Source: Emticicia sp031378345
Lineage (GTDB): Bacteria > Bacteroidota > Bacteroidia > Cytophagales > Spirosomataceae
Direction of reading: 5' to 3'
DNA length: 64,000 nt
Assembly (NCBI GenBank): GCA_031378345.1
Contig: JANNDY010000089.1
Coordinates: 1-64,000, forward strand
Position numbers and translations under genes: made by a program
Part shown: in pieces, positions 8,513 to 19,500 of the stretch
How the letters are laid out: every line of letters starts with the position of its first letter
Numbering within the stretch: position 1 is the stretch's first letter
Notes under the pieces: model-generated
Database searches by the model: none
What the model was told of the DNA's origin: nothing
What the model saw: the letters and a program-made list of their open reading frames with translations, nothing else

Positions 8513-11218
8513 TCAAATTAAATCGGAAGGCAGTTTTCCGAATCGCTTTTTAAAACTTCGAGAAAAAGTTTTTGCATCACTAAAACCAACTTTTGCTCCA
8601 ATGATTGCAACAGATTTATAGGTTCTGTTTTCGAGGAGCGTTCTGGCTTCGTTCATTCGTATTTCTTGTAGATACTGGATGGGGCTTAAACCTGTCAATC
8701 TTTTCAAAGTTCGGAGTAGCGTTGATTCGCTCATGGCAAATTCATCGCCAATTGTAGGTATTGATAGCAACTCATTAGCTATATTTTTCTTGATAAATTG
8801 TTCAAAATTTTCGAGCCATAAACGGTCTTCTTCATGAGTAATTGCTTGAAATGGTTCGGTATTTTGATTGTCTAATTCCAATTTCCGAATTGAAAGGTTT
8901 TGCAAAAGATTGTCGATTCTTACATTTAATTCTTCCTCATCAAAGGGTTTGAGCAAATAGTCATCAACACCAATTCTCAATGCTTTCAACTTGTCGGTTG
9001 TTTCGGCACGGGCGGTGAGCATAATTACAGGAATATGCCTTGTTGAATTTTCGGCTTTTAGTTTTTCTAATAATTGGAAACCGTCCATCACGGGCATCAT
9101 CAAATCACTCAATATCAAATCAATTTTGGAGGGTGAGTTTGTTAATTTTTCTAAGGCAATTTGTCCATTTCCGGCAGTGATTATATTATATTTATCTTCC
9201 AAAACCATCATAATATACTCTTGCAAACCTACATTGTCTTCCACCACCAAAATTGTTGCTTTTGTGCGGTTAAATACTGGTAGTGAGGTGTTTATGGTAT
9301 TTCCTGCTTCATTATTTGTTTCAGAAAATTGTACAGATTCAGCATCAGCGAGTGAAAAACCTGGAATAATTATTGGCAAAAGAGGAAATGAAAAATGAAA
9401 AATTGAGCCTTTGCCCAATTCGCTTTCGACATATATTTTTCCATCAAATAATGTTGCATAATCTTGGCAAAGCGATAATCCAATGCCCGTTCCACCAGCA
9501 TAAAATTGCTCTTTTCGATTGGATTGAAAAAATCTGTCAAATATTAAAGGCAAATCATCGGGGTGTATGCCCGAGCCAGTGTCTGCTACGCTTAATGTCA
9601 ATTGCTCGTTTTCTAACAAAACATCAACCGTTATCTTTCCGCCCGATGTTGTGTATTTACAGGCATTTGAGAGAAGATTATAAATAACTTGTCGGCATTT
9701 TTCTTTGTCTATTTCAGCAATAATTTCATTACCGATATTGATGTTGGAAAATAATTGAATTTGTTTGCTTTCTGCAAAAGACTCAAACTGCTGAATATGC
9801 GTTCTAAAAAAAGAAGCTATCAAAGTTGGTTCGGTTTTTAGAACCATTTTTCCCATTTCTAATTTTCGGAGGTCCAATATTTCATTCACCATTTTATGCA
9901 ATTGCTTTGAATTGTTATTGGCTGCATTCAAAAGTTTCGATTGCTTTTCGGTCAGTTGATTTTCCTTCAATAATAAATTAATAGAGCCATGGATAAGGGT
10001 AAGCGGTGTACGAATTTCATGACTAACATTGGCAAAAAACTGAGATTTGGCTATATCAAGCATTCTCAACTGGGTTTCTTGTTTTTGTGTTATTTCATTT
10101 GCTTGGCGTAGTTTTAGATAATAATATGAGAGAGTCGCCGTAAATAGAATAATCAATAAACCAATAGTCAAAATATTGTTTCTTTGCTGGATTTGTTCTG
10201 CAATTTGAATTGTTTTTTTTTCATCATTATAGCGAGCAGCCACCTCTATGATTTTGTGATTTTCTATTTTTTGATTATAATTCAACTCCATTTCATACCC
10301 CTTTTTCAAATAAAACCAAGCAGAGTCGGTTTGCCCCATAGCCTTTAATATTGTTCCTCGGAATTTATAACCTTTGTAAAGTGAATGGCTTCCTTCATGA
10401 CCTTTGATAATTGCTTTTTTTGCTAATGTGATTGAGGAATCATTATAAGCTAATGCCGATTGGAGTTTATTATACTGATAATTTAAACTGGATATATTGT
10501 AGCACATAGCCGCAGATTCTGTATAATCTTCTAATTTTTGAAAAATTCGCAGAGCTGCAAGACAGTGCCACAGTGCTTTCTCATAGGACGTTTTTTCCAA
10601 GAGCATACCCAAAAGCATATTTGCAGTGGCTTCGGCGATGTCTAATTTGAATTTTGGAGCAGTACGCAAGGCTTCTTTTGCATAAAATAAGGATGCCTCC
10701 TTATCACGAGGAAAAATTCTTTGGTAAGAAGACATTCTAACTGCAAAAAGAGGATAAAGAGAGTCAAGTTTATTAAGTCTAATGGTATTTTGGGCGAGTT
10801 GCAAATGCTCTAAAGATTGACTGCTTTGACTAATGTTTTCGTAAAGATGTGCGAGTGCAATACAGGTTTGGGTGAATACATCCCATGTTTTTTTTTGCTT
10901 TGCCCGTTCCTTTACGTGCAATAATAACTGCATTGCTGATGAATCGAGGTCGTCGTGTTCTAAAGAAATGGCTTTTGCCAATTGTACTTTCAAGCCAAAA
11001 GGAGAGTCGAATTGTTTTTGTTTTGTTACCTCAGCCATTAACTTACCGATGACAATTTTGGCCGTATCATTTCTGTAAGATGTGATTAAGGCATTTGCTC
11101 TTGCCAAATCTTGCGTCATCTTATATTCCTTACTAATTTTTTGAGAGTAGCCCAAATTTGGGTTCACCCATAAGAATAGGCAAGCTAAAATAGTGAAGAT
11201 TTTTAAACTATTATTCAT
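8513..11218 (-). CDS. Hybrid two-component system protein (TPR sensor, kinase, receiver, AraC output)
   Basis: The 901-aa protein combines a signal sequence (1-25), a periplasmic alpha-helical TPR-like region (about 35-340), one membrane segment (349-367), a HisKA domain with phospho-acceptor H400 in ANVSHEIRTP, and a HATPase domain (about 505-612) with N-box NLLSNACKYT and a GTGIGLSL G-box. A receiver domain with acceptor D705 (SDLMMPVMDG) and K757 follows, and an AraC-type helix-turn-helix closes the protein (about 800-901). It senses an envelope cue and directly regulates transcription. The downstream giant surface protein gene, separated by 125 bp with a 21-bp direct repeat, is the obvious target. 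The leader at 11219-11350 shows no similar direct repeat, so autoregulation is not suggested. Confidence 0.95.
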   Translation of the reverse strand: MNNSLKIFTILACLFLWVNPNLGYSQKISKEYKMTQDLARANALITSYRNDTAKIVIGKLMAEVTKQKQFDSPFGLKVQLAKAISLEHDDLDSSAMQLLLHVKERAKQKKTWDVFTQTCIALAHLYENISQSSQSLEHLQLAQNTIRLNKLDSLYPLFAVRMSSYQRIFPRDKEASLFYAKEALRTAPKFKLDIAEATANMLLGMLLEKTSYEKALWHCLAALRIFQKLEDYTESAAMCYNISSLNYQYNKLQSALAYNDSSITLAKKAIIKGHEGSHSLYKGYKFRGTILKAMGQTDSAWFYLKKGYEMELNYNQKIENHKIIEVAARYNDEKKTIQIAEQIQQRNNILTIGLLIILFTATLSYYYLKLRQANEITQKQETQLRMLDIAKSQFFANVSHEIRTPLTLIHGSINLLLKENQLTEKQSKLLNAANNNSKQLHKMVNEILDLRKLEMGKMVLKTEPTLIASFFRTHIQQFESFAESKQIQLFSNINIGNEIIAEIDKEKCRQVIYNLLSNACKYTTSGGKITVDVLLENEQLTLSVADTGSGIHPDDLPLIFDRFFQSNRKEQFYAGGTGIGLSLCQDYATLFDGKIYVESELGKGSIFHFSFPLLPIIIPGFSLADAESVQFSETNNEAGNTINTSLPVFNRTKATILVVEDNVGLQEYIMMVLEDKYNIITAGNGQIALEKLTNSPSKIDLILSDLMMPVMDGFQLLEKLKAENSTRHIPVIMLTARAETTDKLKALRIGVDDYLLKPFDEEELNVRIDNLLQNLSIRKLELDNQNTEPFQAITHEEDRLWLENFEQFIKKNIANELLSIPTIGDEFAMSESTLLRTLKRLTGLSPIQYLQEIRMNEARTLLENRTYKSVAIIGAKVGFSDAKTFSRSFKKRFGKLPSDLI

Positions 11219-11349
11219 AGGGTAATAAACAACATAGAAGCCTTAATAATCAAGCAAAGTTTAAAGCCTTTCAAGGTATTACTTTTAATTTACTTAATTT
11301 ACATTTCCAACTTTTTTTTTATTAAATGGGAAAGGGGAGTTTCAAAATC

Positions 11350-11387
11350 AAAAACCCTTCAAATCTAATAGAAATGAAGGGTTTTTT
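11350..11387 (-). terminator. Terminator after the crystallin-like gene
   Basis: A hairpin formed by AACCCTTCA and its complement, with U-rich flanks on both sides, lies about 45 bp past the stop of the minus-strand gene at 11430. It separates that gene from the sensor kinase gene. Confidence 0.75.
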
Positions 11388-11429
11388 GCGGAGTCTTCGG
11401 CAATTTCATCGCATCTGAAAACAGGGCTA

Positions 11430-13313
11430 CTATGCACCGTAGTTCGTACATTGCGAAATGGCAATCATATTTGCTTTTGTAACATCGGCTATACACGCCC
11501 TGCCCGGTTCTGAAGCGTCTTGGGGTACATTTGCAGCAATAAAATTATAAACCGAGCCAATAATATCCGTTGTATAATTTCCAGCTCCTGAAATACCGCT
11601 ATATGCCGGAGTCATGATATTATTATCATCTGGATTATTAGTAAATTGAACTGTCGCTTGGGCAAATGTCAATATCGGGGCATTTTCGCCCGTTCCGGGC
11701 ATTTTAAAGCCCATCAAGACAATAACATGGTCGTCTTTGGTGCTATCAATTTCATAATCAATCTTGCAAGATACAAACATTCCAAAGCTCGCTGAGATAG
11801 AAGATTCTTGATACCAAGTGCGGTAATTATAGCCTCCATAAAGGTATTCTACGACTTGATTGAATGGCAATGTGCCGCCATCCATGTCATTTTTTACTTG
11901 CCAACCATTCGCTGTGCTACCTATTGCAGCAGTTAAAGCATTCGGGAAATTGCTATTGCTAAAACTCAACACATACGAATTTCTAACATTTGAAGGGTCT
12001 GTATAAAGCGGAACATTGAATTGAGTTGCTACCGTAGCACAAATGCGATTGATGGTATGGCAAACAACAGGAAGAAGGTAAAATTCGCCCCCATTATCTG
12101 TAAATTTAAAGACTTTACCGGCAATGGTATTGAAAACCTTACAAACCGTATCAAACACATCAATAAAACCATCTGCAACGGCATCTGAGATTCCCAAAGT
12201 TTCCCATGTATTATCAACACCAATAGATGCCACGGTAATATCAACCGCTTTGATAAATGCCGAAGGCACTTCATAAGCTCCTGCCGATGTCCACACAAAA
12301 TTTTGTATCTGAACGATGTTTCCTGCATTATCAAAATACATGTCAAATTCAGCGGTATCGTTCCAACCGCCATGCACATTGTTTTCTATTTTAACGTCAT
12401 ATCTTGTCCAGCCATTCGAGGGCAAACTCGTTGTATCATCATGACCGTCTGTGTTATTTGGTTCGGCGGTTTGTTCGGTAAGCATAGGAAACGTGATTAA
12501 ATACGTCGAATCTTCGACCATATAAGTCAATGGATTGGCAGATTCGCTACTCGTTGGAGACGGATAGAGATTATACAAAGTCTGTTGGTCAATATATGGC
12601 GAAGCATAATTGGTATCCCAAAACTCTGGCTTATAATTGTAAACCAGAAACGAATTGGTTTGGTCGTTCCAATCTCCTTGCTTAACCCCATTTAGGTCAT
12701 CTCTATCTTCATCGTTTAAGTTTTTATAGGGTGTATTCGGGGGGATTTTCTTAAAATAACCCGAAGTATGCGTATGGTCAAAAATGATTAGCCAAGCGTT
12801 GGGTCCTGTTTTGAGAGAAGAAACAGCATATGCTCCCGAAAGATAACGACTATTGGTAGTATAGCCGATATTTGCTGTGTCGGGGCAGGAGAAAGGTCCT
12901 TCAACAACAATATTATCGCCTAAGAAATTTTCATCTTCACAAAGAAGTACCTGAGCATCGTACAGTTCAAATAATTGGTCATTGGTTGGAGCTAAATGAT
13001 TGATAGAATCCCACCAAGAGGGTTTTTGCTTATAAAGAACAAAACTTTGTATTTGGTTTTTCCAATCACCAATATCGTTTCCCGAAGAATCGTATCGAGT
13101 GGTGTGGTTCAAATCTATTGAGTCGGATGTTGCGGTAATTTTTAGGATATTACCTGTGTAATTTGTACCGTCAAATGCCAAAACCCATGTATTTGAGTTT
13201 GCTTGAGCTAGGTTATCATCAGCATCAATATTGCACTGCCCTTGAATGCCGGCATAGGTATTCCCCGAACCACCTACACTGTTCCATGTTTGAAAATCTA
13301 CATTTGAATCCAT
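11430..13313 (-). CDS. Large protein with two beta/gamma-crystallin-like segments, function unknown
   Basis: This 627-aa acidic protein has no recognisable signal peptide at its ATG. The N-terminal third holds two related segments ending in WDS or WDT (about residues 43-102 and 118-235). Each contains a GDWKNQIQSFVLY or GDWNDQTNSFLVY motif, close to the calcium-binding N/D-N/D-x-x-S/T-S motif of microbial beta/gamma-crystallins. The rest (about 260-627) matches no family I know; it contains an aromatic-rich stretch and a late region ending PGRACIADVTKAN. It lies between two surface-protein/regulator units with its own upstream 21-bp-period repeat and its own terminator, so it is probably an independently transcribed member of the same regulon. 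Crystallin-like assignment is tentative; a lectin-type beta-trefoil is an alternative. Confidence 0.6.
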   Translation of the reverse strand: MDSNVDFQTWNSVGGSGNTYAGIQGQCNIDADDNLAQANSNTWVLAFDGTNYTGNILKITATSDSIDLNHTTRYDSSGNDIGDWKNQIQSFVLYKQKPSWWDSINHLAPTNDQLFELYDAQVLLCEDENFLGDNIVVEGPFSCPDTANIGYTTNSRYLSGAYAVSSLKTGPNAWLIIFDHTHTSGYFKKIPPNTPYKNLNDEDRDDLNGVKQGDWNDQTNSFLVYNYKPEFWDTNYASPYIDQQTLYNLYPSPTSSESANPLTYMVEDSTYLITFPMLTEQTAEPNNTDGHDDTTSLPSNGWTRYDVKIENNVHGGWNDTAEFDMYFDNAGNIVQIQNFVWTSAGAYEVPSAFIKAVDITVASIGVDNTWETLGISDAVADGFIDVFDTVCKVFNTIAGKVFKFTDNGGEFYLLPVVCHTINRICATVATQFNVPLYTDPSNVRNSYVLSFSNSNFPNALTAAIGSTANGWQVKNDMDGGTLPFNQVVEYLYGGYNYRTWYQESSISASFGMFVSCKIDYEIDSTKDDHVIVLMGFKMPGTGENAPILTFAQATVQFTNNPDDNNIMTPAYSGISGAGNYTTDIIGSVYNFIAANVPQDASEPGRACIADVTKANMIAISQCTNYGA

Positions 13314-13405
13314 TACTTTGTTGGCTAAAAGTTTGATTATTAAATTTGAATATTAAGAAAATTTACTTTCGACAAAATTGGTTTTATTTTCAAAGCAAGT
13401 GTTAG

Positions 13406-13439
13406 CACAAATTCGTCATTCTTTAACTCATTTTAGTCA
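13406..13439 (-). promoter_or_regulatory. 21-bp-period direct repeat (site A)
   Basis: On the minus strand the half-sites TGACTAAAATGAG (13427-13439) and TGACGAATTTGTG (13406-13418) are exactly 21 bp apart. They lie about 93-126 bp upstream of the crystallin-like gene and directly after the terminator of the giant gene. The element matches those at 23512-23545 and 29262-29295 in sequence and spacing. Confidence 0.55.
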
Positions 13440-13446
13440 TTTCATA

Positions 13447-13484
13447 AAAAAAGCCTTCAAAATCTGAATTTTGAAGGCTTTTTA
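13447..13484 (-). terminator. Terminator of the 3,221-aa protein gene
   Basis: A 15-bp stem built on AAAAGCCTTCAAAAT and its complement (13449-13463 with 13468-13482) lies about 20 bp past the stop codon. The same hairpin recurs almost unchanged at 23555-23590 and 29305-29340. Confidence 0.88.
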
Positions 13485-13502
13485 AAGATTTTCTCAAAAA
13501 TA

Positions 13503-16500
13503 TCAATAACTACACCCACCAATCTCAGCACTAAATACAGTACCAGCTTTTGCCTCAAAACCAGCATTTAGCATAATTGCATTACCAGCTTGATACAAAA
13601 CTTTTGCAGGCGAATTGACTTTGTTTGTTGCCGAAATCGTCTGAATTGCTTTCTTAGTTTTATCACCAGAAAAATCATTCGTTGGACTAACCAAAGTAAG
13701 GTTTCGAGGATGAATAGTAAGAGCCACAGGATTATAATTTCCAGAAGCAGCAGGGTCAGTTGAAACGACTTTTATTCTATAATTTTCTCCACCAATGGCA
13801 TTATTTGGAATAGTACAAAGTACACTTCCTGCAACATTTGTTGAGCCAATAATTTGTGGAGAATTGAAGTTGCCATTTTCATCAGAAAGCAAAACATTGA
13901 ATAGATTTCCACCTGCAAAAGTACCAGTTGTGTTGAAGCTGACATTGACACTCGTTCCTGCACAAAACTCAGTTCCTGCAAAAGATGGCATCGAAATCGT
14001 AGGAGTATTTCCTACAATTGTGAAAGTTGTAACGATTGGTCCATAAGTTATTGCACCACCCAAAACGTCTTGAGCATAGCCTGTAACAGTCAGCGAATAA
14101 GTTCCTGGAGCTAAAACTTGCCCGTATACATTATTTCCAAAATTATCAAAAAGGGCAAAAGGCTCTATGTTTTGAATAATGCTAAAATTGACGGGACCCG
14201 AAATTGTCATATTGACACTTTCGATTGGTACGGAATTACAAATCGGATGCACTAAAATCGAAGTTGGATTTGGATTTTGAGCAATATTTGCACCATTTGT
14301 CAAAGGGAAAAGTACTTGGTAAGGATTTCCTGCTAAAACATAAGAATACTCCATGATTTGCACGCAAGGATCAATGCCTGTAACAATGACGTTTGTAGTG
14401 GCAGTTGCCGTACAAATTCCAGTCGAAACTGTTGCAGAATAAATACCGCCATTGATGGCTAAAGCATTGATAATCATTGGATTTGCAATCGTACTTGAGA
14501 AATTATTTGGACCAGACCACGAATAATTTTCACCTCCCGAAGCACTCAACAAAATACTTTGCCCAAGTTGATAAGGACCAGTATTTGAGGCACTTGAAAC
14601 TAAATTATTGGTGAAAGTTACGGCTGTTGTTGCTGTTGCAGTACAACCATTTACAGATGTAACCGTTACGGTGTAAGTGCCTGATTGTGAGATAGTTGCA
14701 AGAGCATTGTTTCCTAAACCACTTGACCAAACGTAAGAAACACCACCGCTTGCAGTTCTTGAAACAGAAGTAAAGCTACAAGTCAAATTATCAGTTCCAG
14801 AAATACTTGGATTAATTGGTGCTTCGATTGCTACCGAAACAGCCACAAAATTACTTTGGCACATACCACCCTCACAACGAACATTATAAGTAGTATTTTC
14901 TGAAAGATTTGGTGTAACAAAAGGGGAAACTGTTGAGAGCAAAATACTGCTTGATGAATTGTACCAAGCCACACTTCCAGATTCGCAAGTAGCTGATAAT
15001 GAGGTACTTGTATTGTTACAAATCGTCGGACTTGATGTTTCAGTTGGATCTGATGGTAGATTTGTTACTGTTACTTGATTGGTAGAAACCCTGCTACTGA
15101 CACAAATGGCATCGGGCGGCGTTCCGTTTTCACAACTTACATAATAAGTCGTATTTGTAGAAGGTGTTTGACTAAATCCATTGCCATTTCTCAAGGCAAT
15201 ACCTCCTGTCATTTGGTCGTACCAAGTGATTATTCCCGTTTCACAAGTGGCTGATAATGAGATACTTGTACCGTTACAAATTGCAGTTTGGCTGACCGAA
15301 ACTGCTGTCGGATTTGTTACATTTGGTGTAACTTTCACTTGTACTGTTGGTATTCTATCGCTTTCGCAAACCCCATCTTTGCAACTAACAAAATAGATCG
15401 AATTTGTAGTTGGTGTTTGGGAAAATCCAGTACCAGTTCCAAGTGCTGCGATGGTTGTTTCACTTGCATACCAAGTAATGAATCCAACAGTACAAGTGGC
15501 TGATAATGAAATACTTGAGCCACTACAAATATTGGCATTACTCACCAAAATATTTGTTGGGTCATTGACATTATTAGTAACACTTACTTGACTTGTTGCA
15601 ATTCTGCTACTGACACAAATTCCATTTTCGCAAGTAGCGTAGTAAGTGGTATTTACCGAAGGAGTATGCATAAAACTATTTCCAGTTCCGAGTTCGGCTG
15701 GTGCAGTATTTGAGTCGTACCAATTGATGATTCCTGTTGTACAAGTAGCTGATAATGAGATACTTACTCCATTGCAAATATTGGTGTTACTAACAGAAAC
15801 TGCTGTCGGATTTGTTACATTTTGTGTTACTTGTACTTGCCCAGTGGCAATTCTATCACTCTCACAAACACCGTCTTTGCAACTGACAAAATAGGTCGAA
15901 TTTATACTTGGAGTTTGTGAAAAACCTATGCCTGTTCCGAGTGCTGTAATCGCTGTTTCACTTGCATACCAATTGATGACCCCAGATGTACAAGTTGCTG
16001 ATAATGAGATACTTGTACCACTACAAATATTGCCATTACTAACCGAAATATTGGTCGGGTCATTGACATTTTGAGTAACATTTACTTGATTAGTGGCCAC
16101 ACTACCACTCGCACATTCACCATTCTCGCAGGCAACATAATAAGTCGTATTTGCAGATGGACTTTGAACTAATCCATTGCCTGTTCCTAATACAGCCCCA
16201 CCCGTCATAAGGTTATACCATGTGATGACTCCTGCTGTACAAGTAGCTGATAATGAGATATTTACACCATTACAAATATTTGTATTACTCACCGAAACGG
16301 CTACCGGATTTGTTGGAAAAGCCGTTATAGTTATTAAATTTGTGGCTACTCTTGCACTTTCGAGCGATGCATCTTTGCAAGTGGCATAATAGGTAACTGT
16401 GCCAGCACTTGGTGTTTGTGAAAGTGGACTCCCTGTGCCGATTGCTGAACCGCCAGTAGCTTGGTTATACCAGTTCACAACTCCTGCCGTACAAGTGGCT

Positions 16501-19500
16501 ATCAAATTAATACTTGTTCCGACACAAAATGCCAAATCACTGGCACTTACTTCGGTCGGGTTGGCAATTGTTCCATTAATATTGACTTGAGGGGTGGCTA
16601 CTCTATTACTCTTACATTGACCACTTTCGCAAGATGCATAATAAATAAAATTTCCTGCACCTGCGGGCGTATAATTTAATGGATTGCCAGTTCCTATACT
16701 TGCTCCACCTGTGGCTTGATCGTACCAATTGAGTGTGCCTGTTATACAAGTTGCACTCAAATTGATGCTACTTCCTAAGCTAATATTTGTTGCACTCACG
16801 GCTACACTTGTTGGGTCTGCTGGAATTGGCGTTACGACAACTTGGCCGGTTGTAGTTCGGCTACTTGCTCCACATTCGTTTTCGCAGGAAGCAAAATATG
16901 TTGTTGTCAAAAATGGTGTTTGACTCAAATTATTATTTATACCAATATTTGCTCCACCTGTGTTTTGAATGTACCAAGTAAGCGTACCCGTTGCACAAGT
17001 GCCTGATAATGAGATACTTGTGCCACCACAAATAGCAGTTTGGCTCACCGAAACACCTGTTGGAGTATTAGGAATGGTTAGTACAACGACCATATTTGTT
17101 GCGATTCTGCCACTTTCATTGACTCCATCTTTGCAACTTGCATAATAGGTTGTGCTGGTGCTTGGCATATTTGAAAATGGGCTTCCTGTACCAATGGTAC
17201 TTCCGCCTGTGGCTTGGTTGTACCATGTTATTACACCTTGCGAACAAGAGGCTGAAAGACTAATGGAAGTATTCAAACAAATTTCAGCATCATTGACCAC
17301 TACGCCAGTTGGATTTGGCACTGAACTTATCACATTTATTACCGAAGTAGCCACTCGATTACTTTTACAAGCTCCTGATTCGCAAGAAGCATAATAGGTG
17401 AAATTCCCTGCAAAAGGAGGAATATAACTCAACGGACTGCCTGTGCCGATACTTACTCCCCCTGTGGCTTGGTTATACCAAGTCAAAGTTCCTGTCAAAC
17501 AAGTGGCAGTTAAACTAATACTATTTCCTAAAGAAATGGAGGTCAAATTGACATTTACACCAGTTGGGATATTTGGAATATTTGTTACAACAATCTCTGC
17601 GGTTGCAACTCTACTACTATTGTTACAGTTATTTTCACAAGCGGCATAATATGTTATTGTTGAAGTTGGAGTTACTGATAAACCATTGCCAGTTCCGATG
17701 GATGCACCTCCTTCTGATTGGTTGTACCAAGTGATAGTTCCTGCATTACAAGTGGCTGATAATGAAATACTTGTGCCATTACAAATGGCAGTTTGACTAG
17801 CCGAAACGGCAGTTGGGTTTAATGGCGTCGCTATTACGGTTACTTCTGCTGTTGGAACTCGACCACTTTCATTGACACCATCTACACATGAGGCATAATA
17901 GGTAATTTCGCCTACACTTGGTGTTTGCTGAAGAGGGCTTCCTGTACCAATACTTACGCCACCTGTGGCTTGGTTATACCAAGTTATATCGCCCAGTCCA
18001 CATGTGGCAGACAAAGAAATGTTGGTGTCTTCGCAAATATCCGTTGCATTAACCGCTACGCCAGTTGGGTTTGCCACTGAGCCATTTACATTGACGGCAG
18101 GTGCTGCAATTCTATTGCTTTTACAAGCACCGATTTCGCAAGACGCACGATAAGTAAAATTTCCTGCTGATGGTGGAAAATAATTGAAAGGACTTCCCGT
18201 GCCAATGCTTGCTCCACCAGAGGCTTGGTTGTACCATGTAACTGTACCTGATGCACAAGTTGCACTCAAATTGATATCATTTCCAAGACTTAAACTGGTA
18301 ATATCAACCGAAACGCCTGTTGGAGGACTTGGCGTGGTAGTTACTACAACTTGGCTGGTTGCAGTTCTGGCACTTGCTCCACAGGCATTATCACAAACTG
18401 CATAATATGTTGTATTTACTGCAGGTGATTGCGAGAAGGGAGAGGTAGTTCCGAGAACTGTTCCGCCTGTGGCTTGGTTGTACCATTTTAAACTTCCTGA
18501 TGCACAAGTTGCTGATAATGAGATACTTGTGCCACTACATATTGCAGTATTATTGACCGAAACACCACTTGGAGCATTCGGAATAATAGTAACAACCACT
18601 TGATTTGTAGCAACTCTACTGCTTGCACCACAGGTATTTTCACATGATGCATAATAAGTTGTCGTAGCACTTGGGCTTTGTGATAAACCCGTTCCTGTGC
18701 CAAGACTTGTTCCTCCTGTGTTTTGATTGTACCATGTAATAGTTCCTGTTGCACAAGTGGCAGAAAGTATAACTGGCGAACCGTTACAAATTGCCGTATT
18801 ATTTACACTTACACTTGTTGGTATTGTAGGAATATTGGTTACTACAACTTGTTGTGTGCCTACTCTATTGCTTTCGCATGTACCGTTTCTGCAAGAAGCA
18901 TAATAAGTTGTATTGACTGTTGGGGATTGTGAAAAAGGCGAAGTTGTGCCCAACGAAGCCCCGCCCGTGGCTACATTATACCACCGAACAGAACCAACAC
19001 TGCAAGTGGCAGATAATGAAACTGAATTGCTACTACAAATGGCAGTATTATTGACTGAAACTGACGTAGGATTTACAGGTTGTGTAGTTACTGTTACTGT
19101 TCCAGCCGAGCTTCGGGTTGTTTCGCATGACCCATTTTTACATGAAACATAATAGGTTGTATTGACACTCGGATTTTGAGTGAATGGCGAACCCGTACCA
19201 ATGACTGCACCAGTGGTTGAAGTGAACCAATTGACCGTCCCAGTTGCACAAGTAGCTGATAATGAGATACTTACATTACTACAAACAGCATTTGAACTTA
19301 TGGCAATGGCACTTGGGGCTGTTGGTTGAGTTGTTATCGTTACGCTTCCTACTGTACTTCTTGATGTTTCACAAGTTCCGTTTTTACAGGAAACAAAATA
19401 TGAAGTATTGCTACTCGGACTTTGACTTAATGGCGAACCTGTTCCGAGTGTTGCTCCACCTGTTAATGTTGTGTACCAATTGACCGTACCCGAAGCACAA

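Noticed and set aside
8388..8516. N-terminal extension of the 2,072-aa protein back to 8516
   Set aside because: It lacks an export signal, would put the signal peptide inside the protein, covers the operator-like repeats and overlaps the kinase stop codon.
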